From Eshraghiella sp964405265 (lineage in GTDB: Bacteria; Bacillota; Clostridia; Lachnospirales; Lachnospiraceae): a stretch of 60,730 bases of DNA. Position 1 is the stretch's first letter. Each line of letters begins with the position of its first letter. Shown here one piece after another: positions 59,817-60,730 of this stretch. The notes below the pieces were generated by a model, which was not told the origin of the DNA, ran no database searches, and worked only from the letters and a program-made list of their open reading frames with translations. The stretch is from the NCBI GenBank assembly GCA_964405265.1, contig CAYONC010000010.1, positions 1 through 60,730 of the forward strand. The letters are read 5' to 3'. The position numbers were made by a program, and so were the translations under genes.

Positions 59817-60599
59817 CTAAAGTACCTTCTTCAGTTCATATATTATTCTGTCAATGTCTCCCGGAACTCCTGATATGTTCTGTGACATGTCATCAAAAAG
59901 TGTGCAAAGATTCTCTTCAAAATCTGACGGAAGCTTACTGCACTTCTTCTTACACAGCTCAATAAGCCTTTTTTCTCCCGGATGGGTCTGCTTATTTATT
60001 GCAAAAATAATATCAAAATAAGAAGCCAGAAATTCCGTAACACGATGATTAATGCTTACCCTGTCACCACGGGTAACGGCTTTCCGTATCTGACCGTCAT
60101 ACGCCGGCAGGGTGCCGGTTAAGAGCTTCATGTTACGCTCCGTTATGTTCTTCTTAAGTTCCTCCGGATATTCAAACGAATACTTTAACTGTGCGGCTGC
60201 AAGCCTTCCGTCCCTGTCATGAATTATTCTGCATGTAATTAAGTTATGCCACATACATGTGGTATAACAGTTGGATGCATTGTACCTGTCTGCCACCTCC
60301 GACACTCCCATTATAAAATCGTCTAAGTCTCTCCACAGTATATCTATGTCAATACCGTCATTAAGTGTACAGTTATCTTCATATTCCCAGAAATGATTGC
60401 CTATTTCCGTATATCTGCAATATTTTGATAAAATCTTCTTCCTTACTTCATCCGGAATATTCTCCTTTACATACACATATACATCATAATCTGACTTTTC
60501 ATCATAATTATCTCCGCTTCTCGAACCTCCGAGCGCTATTGCTTCCACCTGCGGCATGTCGGCAAGCTCTTCAAACAGACCTTCAACCGTGTTCTTCAT
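59817..60599 (-). CDS. Nucleotidyltransferase-domain protein (DUF4037-like)
   Basis: Soluble protein of 260 residues with a minimal nucleotidyltransferase core: GGSRSGDNYDEKSDYDVYVYV (shortened: LGGSRSGDNYDEKSDYDVYV) gives the GGS/GSR helix and the DxD metal pair, and DGIDIDILW supplies the third acid. The helical C-terminus (about 150-260) fits DUF4037, often seen in proteins related to aminoglycoside nucleotidyltransferases. The substrate is unknown. First gene of the unit; GGAGG lies 6 nt before the ATG. Confidence 0.85.
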   Translation of the reverse strand: MKNTVEGLFEELADMPQVEAIALGGSRSGDNYDEKSDYDVYVYVKENIPDEVRKKILSKYCRYTEIGNHFWEYEDNCTLNDGIDIDILWRDLDDFIMGVSEVADRYNASNCYTTCMWHNLITCRIIHDRDGRLAAAQLKYSFEYPEELKKNITERNMKLLTGTLPAYDGQIRKAVTRGDRVSINHRVTEFLASYFDIIFAINKQTHPGEKRLIELCKKKCSKLPSDFEENLCTLFDDMSQNISGVPGDIDRIIYELKKVL

Positions 60600-60629
60600 A
60601 CCATTCCTCCTGAATATTTTTCTAAAAAG

Positions 60630-60658
60630 ATTTTATCAGATGTACGACTGCCTTTCAA
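60630..60658 (-). promoter_or_regulatory. Promoter of the nucleotidyltransferase-DUF3048-MATE-lgt unit
   Basis: Minus strand: -35 TTGAAA (60653-60658), 17-bp spacer, -10 TAAAAT (60630-60635). Confidence 0.72.
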
Positions 60659-60660
60659 GA

Positions 60661-60730
60661 CTGACGCCGGTAAAACTTAGAGTATAATTATCATTGGCAA
60701 AATAAAGAAAAATAAAAAGGAAGAGGCAAA
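60661..60730 (+). promoter_or_regulatory. Promoter and RBS of a gene just beyond the window
   Basis: Plus strand: perfect -10 TATAAT at 60683-60688 with a weak -35 (CTGACG, 16 bp upstream), then AGGAAGAGG at 60718-60726, a likely RBS. The start codon should fall immediately after the window end. Confidence 0.55.

Noticed and set aside
1..60730. Prophage, insertion sequence, integrative element, tRNA or rRNA genes
   Set aside because: No integrase, transposase, terminal inverted repeats, cloverleaf-like segments or rRNA conserved stretches were seen on reading both strands.

Overview
The window looks like chromosomal core DNA of a spore-forming, anaerobic Firmicute, most likely a member of the Lachnospiraceae (Clostridia). 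Evidence: GC around 40%, strong GGAGG ribosome-binding sites, TTGACA/TATAAT promoters with 17-bp spacers, the sporulation and spore genes spoIIP, gpr and a spore photoproduct lyase, lipobox lipoproteins with Lgt, and the Firmicute order comEC-holA-rpsT-gpr-spoIIP-lepA-hemW. Surface polysaccharidases (GH13 amylase with a CBM26-like domain; GH5 with a CBM2-like domain) suggest a gut or rumen plant-fibre user. I cannot name the genus. I saw no tRNA, rRNA, CRISPR, phage or insertion sequence.

Layout. 1-371: part of an unidentified gene and an unexplained, possibly degenerate stretch. 372-6402: operon lepA - DUF5662 - hemW - leuS (minus). 6431-9624: AmyE-like amylase lipoprotein and tyrA (plus). 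9611-11540: gpr - spoIIP (minus). 11597-12060: rpsT (plus) with its promoter and terminator. 12065-20614: tightly packed minus-strand run comEA - walR-like - walK-like - GerMN lipoprotein - comEC - holA - GH5 cellulase. 20679-25763: arginine genes argJ - argB - argD, followed by an orphan solute-binding lipoprotein and a small DMT transporter (minus). Divergent argG (plus) follows. 27266-30042: iron uptake operon feoA - feoA - feoB - FeoB-associated Cys-rich peptide (minus). 30256-35602: three-part polymer glycosylation set (GT2, GtrA, YfhO) ending in argH (plus). 35659-38070: MarR regulator - cytidylate-kinase-like protein - MATE pump (minus). 38180-39490: infC - rpmI - rplT with a leader attenuator (minus). 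39543-40412: DegV (plus). 40458-46837: two AspA/AstE-like proteins - purL - lepB (minus). 46991-48208: DUF6273 membrane protein (minus). 48324-50485: SDR - unknown - spore photoproduct lyase (plus). 50482-55674: Na+/alanine symporter - greA - B12-type radical SAM - SecB-like - CDF transporter (minus). 55806-56294: orphan pseudopilin (plus). 56349-60599: nucleotidyltransferase - DUF3048 - MATE - lgt (minus). The end carries a plus-strand promoter and RBS for a gene just outside.

How it works together. Arginine synthesis is split into argJBD, argG and argH, and the argJ/argG divergent promoters share a dense cluster of ATGCA/TGCAT half sites that look like ArgR operators. The feo operon has two hyphenated inverted repeats at its start, and the MarR operon has two related palindromes, one between its -35 and -10. 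Several true starts differ from the longest open frame: infC (ATT), rpsT and the DUF6273 gene (TTG), DegV and one AspA-like gene (GTG), and comEC, where no canonical start fits the expected N-terminus.

I found no clearly new multi-gene system. The best candidates are the AspA/AstE-like pair in which one member has lost both zinc histidines, the SDR - unknown - photoproduct lyase operon, and the greA - radical SAM - SecB-like - CDF operon.
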